A stretch of DNA of 64,000 bases from Demequina subtropica. Its GTDB lineage: Bacteria; Actinomycetota; Actinomycetes; Actinomycetales; Demequinaceae. Positions 1-7,951 of the stretch are shown one piece after another (positions within the stretch are counted from its first letter, which is position 1; each line of letters starts with the position of its first letter). Where the stretch lies: assembly GCF_000971235.1 (NCBI RefSeq), contig NZ_BBMB01000011.1, positions 252,547 through 316,546 of the forward strand, written 5' to 3'. Both the position numbers and the translations under genes were made by a program. The notes beneath the pieces are model-generated. The model saw nothing but the letters and a program-made list of their open reading frames with translations. It searched no databases and was not told the origin of the DNA.

Positions 1-284
1 CTCGTCGACTTGACCGGGAACGCGGTGATCGCACCACGAGACTCCGACGTCCAGTAGTTCGCGGCCGACCTGGTCACGCGGGTCGCGGTCGCGGCCGACA
101 CGTCGCCCGACACGCGCGGGTCGGAGATGGTCACCACGTAGGCGCGGTGCGCGCGCGGCGATGCGACGGAGGACGATGCGGCGGACGCCGGCGGCGCCGA
201 AGACACGGCGACGACGGTGAGCGCGGACCACGCCGCGAGCAGCACGAGGGCACGGCGGAGGGCACCGGGGCGCGAAACGGACAT
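1..284 (-). CDS. Secreted protein, N-terminal part (cut by window edge)
   Basis: Only the first 94 codons are present; the gene runs off the left edge. The ATG opens a typical export signal: Arg-rich start (RPGALRRA), a hydrophobic stretch (residues 12-30) and an Ala/Ser-rich cleavage region ending near residue 40. After it comes AYVVTISDPRV and a later SAANYWTSESRGAITAF segment, which resembles the beginning of secreted actinobacterial zinc proteases (a 'YW...G.I.F' pattern), but the catalytic HExxH part would lie outside the window. Secretion is well supported; the protease idea is only a guess. Confidence 0.6.
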   Translation of the reverse strand, partial: MSVSRPGALRRALVLLAAWSALTVVAVSSAPPASAASSSVASPRAHRAYVVTISDPRVSGDVSAATATRVTRSAANYWTSESRGAITAFPVKST

Positions 285-565
285 GGCGCCCGAGGGTAGG
301 GGTGCTCAGCGGTCGCGGAATCCGCCTTGTGCGTGGCGTGTGAGCACTCCCACAACGCCTTCATGATCGCGTGGAGCGGGCGACTCGTCGCCCGCCTGCT
401 GCGTGCGCAGTACGCGCGCGGCGCCGCGCATCGTCCCCTGTACCGCGTCCGTGGCATCTTCGTCCCTGACGGGACGGAAGCCTGGTCGGACCAGGGATCT
501 CGTCGTTATCTTGGGTCCAGGTCGCGCATTCGCCGGCCGCACGGCGCCGGGAGGGGCAGCACACC

Positions 566-1507
566 ATGATCGAGGCGAGAGACCTCACCAAGAAGTACGG
601 CAGCAAGACCGCCGTCGACCACGTCACGTTCACCGTCCAGCCGGGCATCGTCACCGGCTTCCTCGGCCCGAACGGCGCCGGCAAGTCCACCACGATGCGC
701 ATGATCCTCGGCCTCGACAGCCCCACGGCCGGCGAGGTCACCGTCAACGGCAAGCCCTACGCGAAGCTGGTGACGCCGCTGAGCGAGATCGGCGCGCTGA
801 TCGACGCCAAGGGCGTGCACCCGCGTCGCTCGGCGCGCCAGCACCTGCGTGCGCTCGCCGCGACGCACGGCATCTCGGACCGCCGCGTCGACGAGGTGCT
901 CGACCTCACGGGCCTGAGCCAGGTCGCCAAGCGCAAGGCGGGGAACTTCTCGCTCGGCATGGGGCAGCGCCTCGGCATCGCCGGCGCGCTGCTGGGCGAC
1001 CCGAAGATCGTCATGTTCGACGAGCCTGTCAACGGGCTCGACCCCGACGGCGTCCTGTGGGTGCGCCAGCTCGCGCGGCGGCTCGCGGAGAACGGGCGCA
1101 CCGTGTTCCTGTCGAGCCACCTCATGAGCGAGGTCCAGCAGACGGCCGACCACGTCATCATCATCGGCCGCGGCAAGATCCTCGCCGACGCCCCGCTCCA
1201 GGAGTTCGTCCGGGCTCACGCCCGCGAGGGCGTCCTGGTGACCTCGCCCGATGCGGGCCGGCTCGCCGAGGCCGTCAAGGCGGCGGGCGGGACGGTCCAG
1301 GCCGTCGACCACCGCGAGCGGATCTCCGTGACCGGCATCGAGGCGCGCGAGATCGGGCGGATCGCCCGCGACAACTCCCTGTGGCTCGCGGAGCTCCGTG
1401 ACGAGAGCACGAGCCTCGAGGACGCCTACATGCACCTCACCGCCGAGGAGACCGAGTACCGGGCCGGCGTGCCCACCGAGAGCACCGCGAAGGAGGCCTC
1501 CAAGTGA
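566..1507 (+). CDS. ABC exporter ATP-binding protein
   Basis: A single-domain ABC ATPase (313 aa) that powers the membrane partner encoded next. Walker A GPNGAGKS is at residues 34-41, the signature LGMGQR near 130 and Walker B IVMFDEP at 148-154, followed by a degenerate regulatory C-terminal domain of about 90 residues, as in the DrrA/CcmA/YbhF type that serves ABC-2 exporters. GGGAGGGG lies ahead of the ATG. The stop overlaps the next gene's GTG by four bases, so the two are translationally coupled. The substrate (drug, lipid or peptide) cannot be read from sequence. Confidence 0.9.
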   Translation: MIEARDLTKKYGSKTAVDHVTFTVQPGIVTGFLGPNGAGKSTTMRMILGLDSPTAGEVTVNGKPYAKLVTPLSEIGALIDAKGVHPRRSARQHLRALAATHGISDRRVDEVLDLTGLSQVAKRKAGNFSLGMGQRLGIAGALLGDPKIVMFDEPVNGLDPDGVLWVRQLARRLAENGRTVFLSSHLMSEVQQTADHVIIIGRGKILADAPLQEFVRAHAREGVLVTSPDAGRLAEAVKAAGGTVQAVDHRERISVTGIEAREIGRIARDNSLWLAELRDESTSLEDAYMHLTAEETEYRAGVPTESTAKEASK

Positions 1508-2325
1508 GCGCCGCGACCCAGACCGATACGACCACGTCCGTCGAGGTCGTCACCCACCGTGCGGGCTACGCCCGTGCCGTCCGCTCCGAATGGATCAAGG
1601 CGCGCACGCTGCGCTCGACCTGGATCCTCGTGGGCTTCGCGCTGCTGGCGTTCATCGGCTTGCCGGTGCTCGTCGTCGGGGAGACGACCGTCACCGACCC
1701 AGCCGAGGGTGCAGTGGCGGCGATGCACGCGATCTTCGTCGCGAACGACTTCGTCCTCATCCTGGTCGCGGTGCTCGGCGCGCTGCTCACCACGTCGGAG
1801 TTCACCACCGGCATGGCGCGCAACACGTTCACGGCGACGCCCAAGCGCGGGGCCGTGCTCGCGGCCAAGGCGACCATCGCGTCGCTCTTCGCGCTCGGCA
1901 TCGCGGTGGTGGGCGCCGTGGCCACGTGGTTCGCACTCGGGGACAAGCTGTCCGGTGCGGCGTCGCTCGACTTCGGCAACGCCGAGATGGTCAAGGTGCT
2001 CGTCGTCACCCTTGTCGGCTACATCGTCACCGCCGTGCTCGCCGCCTCGCTCGGCGTGCTGCTGCGGTCGTCGGTGGGCACCATCTTCACCATCGTGGCG
2101 ATGCAGCTGATCCTTCCCGGCATCCTGCTCTCCGTGCCCAGCGACATCGCCAACTGGTGCGGGGCCGTCATGCCCGGCGTCGCGGCGAGCGCCGCGGTCA
2201 ACACCGATCCGATCGACCCCGGCACCATCTTCCTCACGCCGGGCGCGGGCCTCGCGGTCCTCATCGCGTGGGCGGTGCTGCCGTTCCTGGCGGCGATGGC
2301 GGTGCTGAAGGCACGCGATATCTAG
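1504..2325 (+). CDS. ABC-2 type exporter permease
   Basis: Integral membrane partner of the preceding ATPase (273 aa). A short cytoplasmic N-terminus ending in SEWIKARTLRSTW, the usual 'E..K..T..S' motif of ABC-2 permeases, precedes about six hydrophobic segments (the first near residues 40-58). The TSEFTTGMARNTFTATP segment in the loop after the second helix is also characteristic of this family. The GTG start shares bases with the upstream TGA. The gene ends at a hairpin facing the oppositely oriented dtd. It is probably a drug- or peptide-type exporter. Confidence 0.85.
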   Translation: MSAATQTDTTTSVEVVTHRAGYARAVRSEWIKARTLRSTWILVGFALLAFIGLPVLVVGETTVTDPAEGAVAAMHAIFVANDFVLILVAVLGALLTTSEFTTGMARNTFTATPKRGAVLAAKATIASLFALGIAVVGAVATWFALGDKLSGAASLDFGNAEMVKVLVVTLVGYIVTAVLAASLGVLLRSSVGTIFTIVAMQLILPGILLSVPSDIANWCGAVMPGVAASAAVNTDPIDPGTIFLTPGAGLAVLIAWAVLPFLAAMAVLKARDI

Positions 2326-2342
2326 CCCCGATCACCCATCGC

Positions 2343-2369
2343 AGGGGCCGGCCGGCTCGGTCGGCCCCT
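2343..2369. terminator. Bidirectional hairpin between convergent genes
   Basis: AGGGGCCG pairs with CGGCCCCT across a 11-base loop, between the stop of the ABC permease and the stop of dtd. There is no T-run, as is usual in high-GC actinobacteria. Confidence 0.55.
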
Positions 2370-2377
2370 CCGTGTGT

Positions 2378-2803
2378 CTAGGCCTCGAGCAGGATGGTGA
2401 TCGGGCCGTCGTTGACCAGTTCGACGTCCATGTGGGCGCCGAACACCCCGGTGCCCACGGTCAGCCCCTGCGCGCGCAGCGCGGCCACGACGGACTCGAC
2501 GAGCGGCTCGGCCACGGGCCCCGGCGCGGCGCCGTTCCACGACGGCCGGCGGCCCTTGCGCGTGTCCGCGTAGAGCGTGAACTGCGAGACCACGATCACG
2601 GGCGCGTCGACGTCCGACACGCTCCTCTCGTCGGAGAGGATCCGCAGCTCCGCGATCTTGCGCGCGATGGTCTGGACCTGCTCGGGCCCGTCGCCATGGG
2701 TGACGCCCACGAGCGCGACGATGCCCTGGCGGTCGAACGATGCGGTGACGGTGCCGTCGACCGTCACCGAGGCGCGGGACGCGCGCTGGAGGACCGCCTT
2801 CAC
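2378..2803 (-). CDS. dtd: D-aminoacyl-tRNA deacylase
   Basis: Hydrolyses D-amino acids wrongly attached to tRNA (and Gly-tRNA-Ala) in the cytoplasm. At 141 residues it has the family length. It begins VKAVLQRASRASV, carries the SQFTLYAD motif (residues 73-80) and near its end NDGPITI (131-137), the counterpart of the Gly-cisPro substrate-proofreading motif. The GTG start was chosen because the family begins M(K/R)AVLQR. It lies 7 bases after the DUF2516 gene on the same strand, so the two are probably co-transcribed. Confidence 0.95.
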   Translation of the reverse strand: MKAVLQRASRASVTVDGTVTASFDRQGIVALVGVTHGDGPEQVQTIARKIAELRILSDERSVSDVDAPVIVVSQFTLYADTRKGRRPSWNGAAPGPVAEPLVESVVAALRAQGLTVGTGVFGAHMDVELVNDGPITILLEA

Positions 2804-2810
2804 CCGCGGC

Positions 2811-3146
2811 TCACCAGCCGCCGCGCGAGCCGCCGGACGAGCCGCGCGACTGGCCGGGGCGGCGCGGTCCCAGCGCGGGCCGCACGTCGACGAAGTAGAT
2901 GATGACCGCGACGATCGATGCGAGCCCGAAGATGCTGGCGAGGCCGATGACGCCGCCCAGCGGGGCGGGGATGGTGAACACCGCCGCGAGGCCCAGGATG
3001 ACGAGCCACATGGTCTTCGAGCGCTTGCCCGCAGCGACGAACTGCGTGTCGGGGTAGCGCGCCGCATCGATCAGGCCGTAGACGGCACCGGCGAACGCCG
3101 CGATGGAGATGACGAGCAGCACCAGCTGCTGCAGGCCTCCGAACAT
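2811..3146 (-). CDS. DUF2516 family membrane protein
   Basis: A small actinobacterial membrane protein of 111 residues and unknown function. Hydrophobic segments lie near residues 6-26, 45-60 and 66-87, with the charged DAARYPDTQFVAAGKRSKTMW segment between the first two and a Gly/Ser/Arg-rich tail (GQSRGSSGGSRGGW). The family often lies beside dtd or fur-like genes in actinobacteria. It is followed by dtd with a 7-base gap. Confidence 0.85.
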   Translation of the reverse strand: MFGGLQQLVLLVISIAAFAGAVYGLIDAARYPDTQFVAAGKRSKTMWLVILGLAAVFTIPAPLGGVIGLASIFGLASIVAVIIYFVDVRPALGPRRPGQSRGSSGGSRGGW

Positions 3147-3180
3147 GGGAACCTCCGGGTGTGACGGCGCGGACGGGTTC

Positions 3181-3612
3181 CTACGCTAACGCAGGGGGAA
3201 GAACCTGCAGTCCCTCGGCACGCGCGGCAGCCGCGAGACGGCGGTCCCACGCGGCGAAGACGAGCTCGGTCCCGGTGAGCGTGAGCGCGCTCGCCAGGTG
3301 GATCGCGTCTCCCGCGCGGAGCGGCCTGCGATCCACGAGCTCCGCCGCGCGCTCGGTCACGGCGGGGCTCACCTCGACCTTGATGAGGCCCGGCCACAGC
3401 TCGGACCAGCGGTCGCGTGCCTGCGCTGCGGGCGCGGCGTCGATCCGGCCGATGCGCTCGGCGGACGCGAGCACCGAGCGTGCCTCCGCATCGGCCAGAC
3501 GGGAGGTGACCAGCGCATCGGCGGCCTCCCAGAGCGCGACCGCGAGGTCGCTTCCCGTCTCGAGCACGCACAGCTTGAGCAGCGCGGAGGTGTCCAGGTA
3601 GACCAGCGCCAT
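3181..3612 (-). CDS. vapC: PIN-domain toxin (VapC family)
   Basis: Predicted Mg-dependent ribonuclease toxin, 143 aa, a normal VapC length. The PIN acidic residues are in place: Asp7 in LDTSALL, Glu43 in DAEARS, Asp102 in GDAIHLASAL and Asp123 in AAWDRRL. It lies 4 bases downstream of its antitoxin gene, the usual antitoxin-first order. The RNA target cannot be predicted. The pair sits between ygfZ and DUF2516-dtd, all on the same strand, so it may be an insertion into a housekeeping cluster. Confidence 0.88.
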   Translation of the reverse strand: MALVYLDTSALLKLCVLETGSDLAVALWEAADALVTSRLADAEARSVLASAERIGRIDAAPAAQARDRWSELWPGLIKVEVSPAVTERAAELVDRRPLRAGDAIHLASALTLTGTELVFAAWDRRLAAAARAEGLQVLPPALA

Positions 3613-3616
3613 CGCG

Positions 3617-3877
3617 CTACCTGCGCAGCCTGCCGAGCAGGCTCGACAGCGCGTCCTTGGCCGCCTCGGCCTGCGGGAGGCGTGGCACGGCGCGGTCGGA
3701 CGCGGGGAGGGCGATCACGCCTTCCTCGGCAAGACGCGTGAGCAGGGGCGTCGACTCGACGGGACCGATCTTGGCCGCCGGCAGCCCGCTGTCGGTGAGG
3801 ATCACGTCCTCGCCGTCGCGCGCGGCCGCCAGCGCCTCGTCCAGCCTCGTCGCCAGATCGCTGATGGGCATCTCCAC
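3617..3877 (-). CDS. Phd/YefM-type antitoxin
   Basis: Predicted antitoxin and autorepressor of the adjacent PIN toxin, 86 aa. It begins VEMPISDLATRLDEALAAA with RDGEDVILTDSGLPAAKIGPV following, the classic Phd-fold N-terminus (DNA-binding domain with 'G..V.I...G.P.A.L'). The C-terminal part, rich in Ala, Leu and Arg, would bind and block the toxin. A GTG start is used; an ATG two codons later is possible. Confidence 0.85.
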   Translation of the reverse strand: MEMPISDLATRLDEALAAARDGEDVILTDSGLPAAKIGPVESTPLLTRLAEEGVIALPASDRAVPRLPQAEAAKDALSSLLGRLRR

Positions 3878-3923
3878 CCGGCCACCGTACCCCGGAGGTC
3901 CGCAGCGGCGGCGGAGGCGGGCG

Positions 3924-5060
3924 TCAGGCGGGAACGTCGCCGCCGTCGGCCGCGCACCCCTTGCCCATGAGCAGCCCCTTCATCGTGGGGCCGGGCTTGG
4001 GCGGCCTGTCGGCGGAGAAGCCGTCCGCGTTGACCACCAGCTCCTGCGCCGCCGAGACGGGGCCGCCGTCGGTCGGCACGGTGAGCGTGAGCGACGGGTC
4101 CACCGAGCGCTTGAGGATCGCGAGGGCGATGGGCCCGAGCTCGTGGTGGCGCGCCACGGACGTGACCCGCCCCACCTCGGCGTCGTCGCGTCCGAGGACG
4201 GGGGCGCCGGGCTCGGGAAGCGAGTGACCCGAGCCGTCGAGGTGCAGCATGGTGAGCCGCCGCGGGGGGCGGCCCACGTTGTGGACCTTCGCGACCGTCT
4301 CCTGGCCGCGGTAGCAGCCCTTGTGAAGGTGCACCGCGGTGCGGAGCCAGTCGAGCTCGTGGGGCAGCGAGTGGTCGTCGACGTCGAGGCGCGCGCGGGG
4401 ACGATGCGCGGCGATCCGCAGCGCCTCGGTCGCCCAGGTGCCCGCGAGGGTCCAGCCGGACTCGAGGCGCGCGTCGATCTCGGCGTCCAGCGATGCGCGC
4501 GGGACGAGCACCAGCCGCCAGGGCCGCACCGCGTCGGTGAGCGCGGCGGGGTCGGCCGCGTAGGAGGTCCCGCCCGCGACGATGCCGGGCCAGGGGTCCA
4601 CCCACGTGACCGGCTCGCCCTCGGCGGCCGGACGCGCGACGGCCTCGCCGATCGCCGCCCACTCCTCGGTCGCATCGTGCACCTCGACCCGCAGCATGAA
4701 GCGCATCCGGTCGAGGAACGCGGCGAGCGCGGGCGCGGTCTCGGAGATCAGCCACGCCGTGGCGCCGTCGTCCACGAGCCCGGCGACGTGCTCGATCCGG
4801 CCCTGCGGGGACAGGATCATGAGCTCGGCGGACACGCCCGGGGCGAGCGCCGCCACCTGCTGCGTGCACAGCGAGTCGAGCCACGTGAGCCGGTCGGGCC
4901 CCGTGACCATCACCACGCCGAGGTGCGACTGGTCGACCACGGCGCGGCCCTGCTCGAGAGCGCGCTGCTCGGCAGTGGGGTCGCCGTAGTGCCAGGCGAC
5001 GCCCGCATCGGCGCCGAGGCCCACGACGGCGCCGTGACGGGTGAGGAGAGGTGAGGTCAT
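3924..5060 (-). CDS. ygfZ: Folate-binding protein YgfZ
   Basis: A tetrahydrofolate-dependent protein of the GcvT-like fold that helps maintain certain iron-sulfur enzymes. The 378-residue product carries the family signature KGCYRGQE (residues 247-254, with the conserved Cys) and an N-terminal aminomethyltransferase-like region (VVDQSHLGVVMVTGPDRLTWLDSL). It follows the nitrobindin-like gene by 25 bases on the same strand, a neighbourhood common in actinobacteria. Confidence 0.92.
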   Translation of the reverse strand: MTSPLLTRHGAVVGLGADAGVAWHYGDPTAEQRALEQGRAVVDQSHLGVVMVTGPDRLTWLDSLCTQQVAALAPGVSAELMILSPQGRIEHVAGLVDDGATAWLISETAPALAAFLDRMRFMLRVEVHDATEEWAAIGEAVARPAAEGEPVTWVDPWPGIVAGGTSYAADPAALTDAVRPWRLVLVPRASLDAEIDARLESGWTLAGTWATEALRIAAHRPRARLDVDDHSLPHELDWLRTAVHLHKGCYRGQETVAKVHNVGRPPRRLTMLHLDGSGHSLPEPGAPVLGRDDAEVGRVTSVARHHELGPIALAILKRSVDPSLTLTVPTDGGPVSAAQELVVNADGFSADRPPKPGPTMKGLLMGKGCAADGGDVPA

Positions 5061-5085
5061 GGCGGGAGAACGCGCGGCGCGGGGG

Positions 5086-5676
5086 TCAGGATTCCGGGGC
5101 GTCGTCCGAGCCGCCGAGCGTCTCGGCGTCCTCGGGCACGGCGGGGCCGTCGACGCGGGTGAGGCGCGCGCTCGCGTACGACTGGAGGTCCTGGCCGAAG
5201 GCCGCGAGGTCCCACGCCCACATGAGCTCGCCGCCCACGTTGCCGTACATGCGGGTCGCGCCGCGCACGTCGGGACCGGACTCGGTGGCGGCGGCGAAGC
5301 GGGTCGCGAGGTCGATGCGACCGTTGCCCACGGCGCCGAAGTAGGCGGTCAGCAGGCCCGACGCATCCGCCATGACCACCTCGAGCGGGTGCTGGAAGTC
5401 CCTGAGCTCGACGCCCTCGGGCGCGCTGGGCGCGACCCGCCAGTAGCCCGACTCCTGCGACCAGACCTGGCCCTCCTCGCCGTCCGGGCCCATGAGGGTG
5501 ATCGTCGACGTGTAGATGAGGTACGGGCCGCCGTCGTGGTCGAAGACCACGCGCTGGCGGAAGTCCGAGGCTTCGATGCCGGGGTAGTCCACGACGCCGT
5601 GGCCCTCCCACGTGCCCACGACCCACGCGAGCGGGTAGACCTCCGGTGCGAGGTCGGACGGGATGACGAAGGTCAC
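5086..5676 (-). CDS. FABP-like / nitrobindin family protein (DUF1794)
   Basis: A 196-residue beta-barrel protein of the nitrobindin-like family, whose studied members bind heme and act on NO or peroxynitrite. GTWEGHG (residues 21-27) is the family's signature. The GTG start is preferred because it starts the conserved LAPEVYPLAWVVGTW region and shares four bases (GTGA) with the stop of a tiny upstream ORF, implying translational coupling. Heme binding depends on a C-terminal His that I could not place with certainty. Confidence 0.82.
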   Translation of the reverse strand: MTFVIPSDLAPEVYPLAWVVGTWEGHGVVDYPGIEASDFRQRVVFDHDGGPYLIYTSTITLMGPDGEEGQVWSQESGYWRVAPSAPEGVELRDFQHPLEVVMADASGLLTAYFGAVGNGRIDLATRFAAATESGPDVRGATRMYGNVGGELMWAWDLAAFGQDLQSYASARLTRVDGPAVPEDAETLGGSDDAPES

Positions 5677-5783
5677 CGCTTGGGACCCTTCACCAGGCGG
5701 AAGGCGACGATGCCCGCGACCCAGGTGGTGGCGCCGAACGCCGCGACAGCGAGGACCGTGAAGGTGACGTCGAGTGCAGTCAT
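5673..5783 (-). CDS. 36-residue membrane peptide coupled to the nitrobindin-like gene
   Basis: A small ORF starting ATG-ACT-GCA and ending in a TGA that overlaps the next gene's GTG by four bases. The peptide begins MTALDVTFTVLAVAAF, has one hydrophobic helix (about residues 8-28) and ends in a basic tail FRLVKGPKR, the layout of a single-pass membrane peptide with a positive inside end. Evidence for reality is the overlap, the frame and the composition. Its function is unknown; it may be a leader for coupling or a true membrane partner. Confidence 0.6.
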   Translation of the reverse strand: MTALDVTFTVLAVAAFGATTWVAGIVAFRLVKGPKR

Positions 5784-5854
5784 GCGCCGAGTCTATGCCG
5801 GGACGCAGGTCCCGGGCCACGGCGGTCGCCGGCCCGGAGGGACGATGCGGCGCG

Positions 5855-6211
5855 TCAGTAGACGAGCGCCGTCGCGTCCGCCGCGGTCGCCTCCGCGACG
5901 AAGGCCGCGGCGCCCGCGATCCGCGCCCCGGGCAGCAGGTCGTCCTCTTCGATCTCGCGGCGGCGGGCGCACTGCGCGCACACCGTGAGGGTGCCGCCCG
6001 CGAGGACCGCGTCCCGCAGCTGGGACAGCGGCGGGGAGTGCGGGATCACCACGTCGTCGGTGCCCGGCAGCGCGTGGAGCGTCGCGTCACCCGTGAGCCA
6101 GACGCTCACGTCGAGCCCCGACGCGAGGCCGGTGGCGGCGACGGTGAACGCCTGCATGAGCGTCTCGACGCGCTCCGTCCCGCACGTGACCTTGACCACG
6201 AGCGCGGGCAT
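5855..6211 (-). CDS. DsrE/F-like family protein
   Basis: A small cytoplasmic protein (118 aa) of the DsrE sulfur-relay fold: beta start ALVVKVTCG, a helix, VSVWLTGDATLHALPG and a CAQC pair (Cys78, Cys81) in the region where family members carry their active cysteine. It may move sulfur or act as a thiol sensor. It is one base from the DUF4395 gene, itself after a thioredoxin-like gene, so the three form one operon concerned with thiol or sulfur chemistry. Confidence 0.75.
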   Translation of the reverse strand: MPALVVKVTCGTERVETLMQAFTVAATGLASGLDVSVWLTGDATLHALPGTDDVVIPHSPPLSQLRDAVLAGGTLTVCAQCARRREIEEDDLLPGARIAGAAAFVAEATAADATALVY

Positions 6212-6212
6212 G

Positions 6213-6653
6213 TCAGACCGCCGTGCGGGTGGTGGCGCGCTTGAACAGGAGGTAGATCTCGCAGCCCAGGCACAGGTCGAACACGCTGTTGAGGAACGAC
6301 GCGAACGTCACGAATCCCGTGAAGACGAAGAAGCCGAGGTCCCAGCTGAGCAGCCCCGACCCGACCGCGAGGATCGAGAACGTGAGGCCCATCTGCTGCG
6401 CGAAGCGCGGAGCGCGGAAGGACTCGGTCTCCTTCGGCGGGTCGAGGCGCGGGCGCACGGCCTTCTTGAAGACCCACGACTGGAAGGTCGCCTGAGGGCC
6501 GATGATCGCGCCGGGGATGAACAGCACGAGCAGCACCGCCATGATCGCGATGCCGCCGGCGTTCGCGCCGGCCAGCAGCGCGGCGATGGAGAACGCGAGC
6601 TGGAAGAACGCGCCGAAGCGCGGTCCCCGAGGGTCGATCTGGATGTCGTTCAT
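6213..6653 (-). CDS. DUF4395 family membrane protein
   Basis: A membrane protein (146 aa) with about four hydrophobic segments (residues 16-34, 35-52, 86-103, 106-124). The N-terminal IDPRGPRFGAFFQLAF and the C-terminal CLGCEIY (Cys128, Cys131) are hallmarks of DUF4395, a family often encoded beside thioredoxins and sulfurtransferases. The membrane cysteine pair suggests electron or sulfane-sulfur transfer across or at the membrane; this is inference. Confidence 0.82.
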   Translation of the reverse strand: MNDIQIDPRGPRFGAFFQLAFSIAALLAGANAGGIAIMAVLLVLFIPGAIIGPQATFQSWVFKKAVRPRLDPPKETESFRAPRFAQQMGLTFSILAVGSGLLSWDLGFFVFTGFVTFASFLNSVFDLCLGCEIYLLFKRATTRTAV

Positions 6654-6706
6654 TTGTGCCTCCTGGGGCGGAGTCTAGGCGCGCCGCGCGACGCGCGTCA
6701 CGCCCG

Positions 6707-7141
6707 CTAGATCGAGTAGTCGGTGCCCGTGCGCGGCACGGCCGCGAGCGCCTCGCGCGCCTGGCCCTCGGTGGGGGCGCCGGAGATGCGGGAGACCACC
6801 ACGCCGTCGCCGTCGAGCAGCAGGATCGTGGGGGTCCGCAGGATCTCGAGCTCGCGCGCGAGCTCGAGGCGCTCGGCCGCATCGATCTCGATGTGCTCGA
6901 CGCGCGGGTCCTCCGCGGCGATGCGGCCGAGCAGGGCCGCGGTGGGCGGGCACTTCGCGCACATCGGCGTCGAGAACTGCACGAAGGTCGCGTGGTAGCC
7001 GCGCTGGGCCCCGAGCGTCGCGGAGGACAGCGCCCCCGCGCGCTCCACCTCGCGCACGACTCCCTGGCGGCGCTGCCACCAGACCGCGGCGACGCTCGCG
7101 ACCGCGAGGATCGCGGCGACGATGAGCACCCGTTCGAGCAT
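6707..7141 (-). CDS. Membrane-anchored thioredoxin-like protein
   Basis: A thioredoxin-fold protein (144 aa) anchored by an N-terminal helix (residues 5-22). The active site is CAKC (Cys61, Cys64) in FSTPMCAKCPPTAALL, and a cis-Pro loop LRTPTILLLDG follows, so a disulfide exchange function is likely. The helix and the following WWQRRQ suggest a membrane-bound protein whose side could not be fixed. It is the first gene of the redox set that continues with DUF4395 and DsrE. Confidence 0.83.
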   Translation of the reverse strand: MLERVLIVAAILAVASVAAVWWQRRQGVVREVERAGALSSATLGAQRGYHATFVQFSTPMCAKCPPTAALLGRIAAEDPRVEHIEIDAAERLELARELEILRTPTILLLDGDGVVVSRISGAPTEGQAREALAAVPRTGTDYSI

Positions 7142-7159
7142 GTTCTCCCTCGCTTCCTG

Positions 7160-7894
7160 TCAGCCGACCAGCAGGCGGCCCGCGACGTAGACGAGCACCC
7201 CGGCCGAAAGAACAGGCGCGAGCGCTGAGGACATTCCCGGCATCCACCCCTTCGCGCGGGGCTCCCGGCGCATGAGCTCCTGCAGCAGCGACACGATGAC
7301 GCCGCACAGGAGGCCGACCCCGGCGCCGCCGTACCACGGCAGCTCGGGGAACAGCACGCCCGTCGCGAGCCCGGTCCCGGTGGCGAGGATCAGGGCGAGC
7401 AGCGAGTTGAGATGCGGCCGTCGGGTCGACACCGCGGCGACGGCCGCGACGGCGAGCGCCGCGCCGCCGGTCACCACGAGGTCCTCCGCGCCGTGCGTGC
7501 GCGACGCCGCGACCCACGCGGCACCGGACGACACCACTATCGCGCCCGCGCATGTCGCGGCCACCGACGTGACGGCGCGCCCGCGCGAGCTCGGCACGAA
7601 CACCTCCGACACCAGCGCCGCGATCGCCATGAGCGCCACCGCGACCACCATGTGGCGCAGGTGCGGAGCCGATCGTCCGAGCACCACGGCGACCACGGCG
7701 AGCGCCCCGCCGCCCATGAGGATCACGGACGCGGCGCGGCGGCGCGAGGCGCGCAGCAGCGCGGGCCAGCCGAGCGCGAGCACCACGATCATGGCGAGCA
7801 CCACGACGGCGAGATACCTGGTGCCCAGGAATCCGCCGGCCGCGATGAGCGCCGCGGCGACGGCGCTGATGGTCGCCCTGGTCGTGGGAAGCAT
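7160..7894 (-). CDS. Polytopic membrane protein, unknown function
   Basis: A 244-residue protein with seven or so hydrophobic segments and very little soluble sequence. No catalytic or transport motif is recognisable. The start at MLPTTRATISAV was preferred over one 15 codons upstream because it places the first helix near the N-terminus. It lies 18 bases ahead of the thioredoxin gene on the same strand and diverges from glnR. Confidence 0.7.
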   Translation of the reverse strand: MLPTTRATISAVAAALIAAGGFLGTRYLAVVVLAMIVVLALGWPALLRASRRRAASVILMGGGALAVVAVVLGRSAPHLRHMVVAVALMAIAALVSEVFVPSSRGRAVTSVAATCAGAIVVSSGAAWVAASRTHGAEDLVVTGGAALAVAAVAAVSTRRPHLNSLLALILATGTGLATGVLFPELPWYGGAGVGLLCGVIVSLLQELMRREPRAKGWMPGMSSALAPVLSAGVLVYVAGRLLVG

Positions 7895-7951
7895 GGGCGT
7901 TAGTGTCTCAGACCCTCGCGCCGCTAGAGTGAACCGCAATCGGAGGTGGCG

